From an uncultured Oscillospiraceae bacterium (GTDB lineage Bacteria > Bacillota > Clostridia > Oscillospirales > Oscillospiraceae): 5,707 nucleotides of DNA. The first letter of the stretch is position 1. Every line of letters starts with the position of its first letter. The notes beneath the pieces are model-generated. The model searched no databases. It saw only the letters and a program-made list of their open reading frames with translations, and was not told where the DNA came from. The stretch spans positions 1 through 5,707 of the forward strand of contig CAUBQU010000101.1 in the NCBI GenBank assembly GCA_958438185.1. Reading direction: 5' to 3'. This document shows positions 5,335 to 5,707 of the stretch, piece after piece. A program made the translations under genes and the position numbers.

Positions 5335-5707
5335 TTGCTGACAGGCTTTCAGACCTTTCTCATCCTACTTTACCTGTTTTTCTTCGGCTCCATCGCCGGA
5401 TGGGTGCTGGAGCTGCTGTTCCGGCGCTTTATCTCCCGGGCAAACCCGGACCGGCAGTGGCTGAACCCCGGCTTTCTGATCGGGCCGTACCTGCCGCTGT
5501 ATGGGACGGGTACCGTCGCGCTCTTTGCCCTGTCCAGCATTCAGGAGGCCGTCTTCGGCGCCCTGGGGCATGGCATCGCCCTCTATGGCATCCTGTTTCT
5601 CGTCATGGCCCTGGCCATGACAGCCATTGAGTATATTGCAGGCCTAATCTTCATCAAGGGCTTCCACGTCAAGCTCTGGGATTACACCGGCCAGTGGGGC
5701 AATATTC
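5335..5707 (+). CDS. CmpB-family (putative ABC transporter type IV) membrane protein, 3' end cut off
   Basis: The first 124 residues of a membrane protein that runs past the window end. It resembles the family named ABC_trans_CmpB or putative ABC-transporter type IV, whose biochemical role is, as far as I know, unproven. Visible family-like features are GWVLELLFRR (22-31) after a first membrane segment (about 5-22), NPGFLIGPYLPLYGTG (44-59), then two more hydrophobic segments (about 60-67 and 81-96), AIEYIAGL (97-104), and LWDYTGQWGN (114-123). The start is taken as TTG at 5335, five bases after the GGCGGG-like binding site; no ATG or GTG precedes the first membrane segment. It begins 19 bases after the gltX stop with no terminator between, so co-transcription with gltX is likely. 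No ATPase partner is visible, so an ABC-transport role should not be assumed. Confidence 0.82.
   Translation, partial: MLTGFQTFLILLYLFFFGSIAGWVLELLFRRFISRANPDRQWLNPGFLIGPYLPLYGTGTVALFALSSIQEAVFGALGHGIALYGILFLVMALAMTAIEYIAGLIFIKGFHVKLWDYTGQWGNI

Overview
The window looks like a chromosomal housekeeping segment of a GC-rich, low-complexity-free Bacillota genome, most likely a gut-type Clostridia lineage. Four things point there: strong GGAGG-type ribosome binding sites, a TagO plus UDP-GlcNAc 2-epimerase pair, a CmpB-family membrane protein (common in Clostridia), and GluRS/TrpRS sequences of bacterial type. The lineage is inferred from protein style and cannot be fixed without a search.

Layout. 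Bases 1-397 hold no convincing gene. They carry a cluster of GC-rich palindromes, including two clear copies (109-174 and 208-272) of one roughly 65-base imperfect palindrome, probable degenerate relatives on both sides, and other hairpins. From 3685 down to 398, on the minus strand, runs a tight three-gene unit: trpS (tryptophanyl-tRNA synthetase), a TagO/WecA-type polyprenyl-phosphate GlcNAc-1-phosphate transferase that starts with TTG, and a non-hydrolysing UDP-GlcNAc 2-epimerase (wecB/mnaA). The last two genes overlap by ATGA. From 3828 rightward, on the plus strand, lie gltX (glutamyl-tRNA synthetase) and, 19 bases later, the start of a CmpB-family membrane protein, also with a TTG start, that is cut by the window end.

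Regulation. The 142-base gap between trpS and gltX contains two good back-to-back sigma-A-type promoters whose -35 boxes are only 7 bases apart. Both predicted leaders are about 30 bases, too short for a T-box riboswitch, so neither synthetase seems to be under tRNA-sensing control here.

How the genes work together. TagO and the epimerase supply Und-PP-GlcNAc and UDP-ManNAc, the two inputs for a teichoic-acid-type linkage unit or a similar cell-wall polysaccharide. They appear to ride on the trpS promoter. gltX charges tRNA with glutamate and shares its transcript with a membrane protein of unknown role. I see no new multi-gene system. The palindrome cluster is the only part not explained by known genes and is the best target for follow-up.
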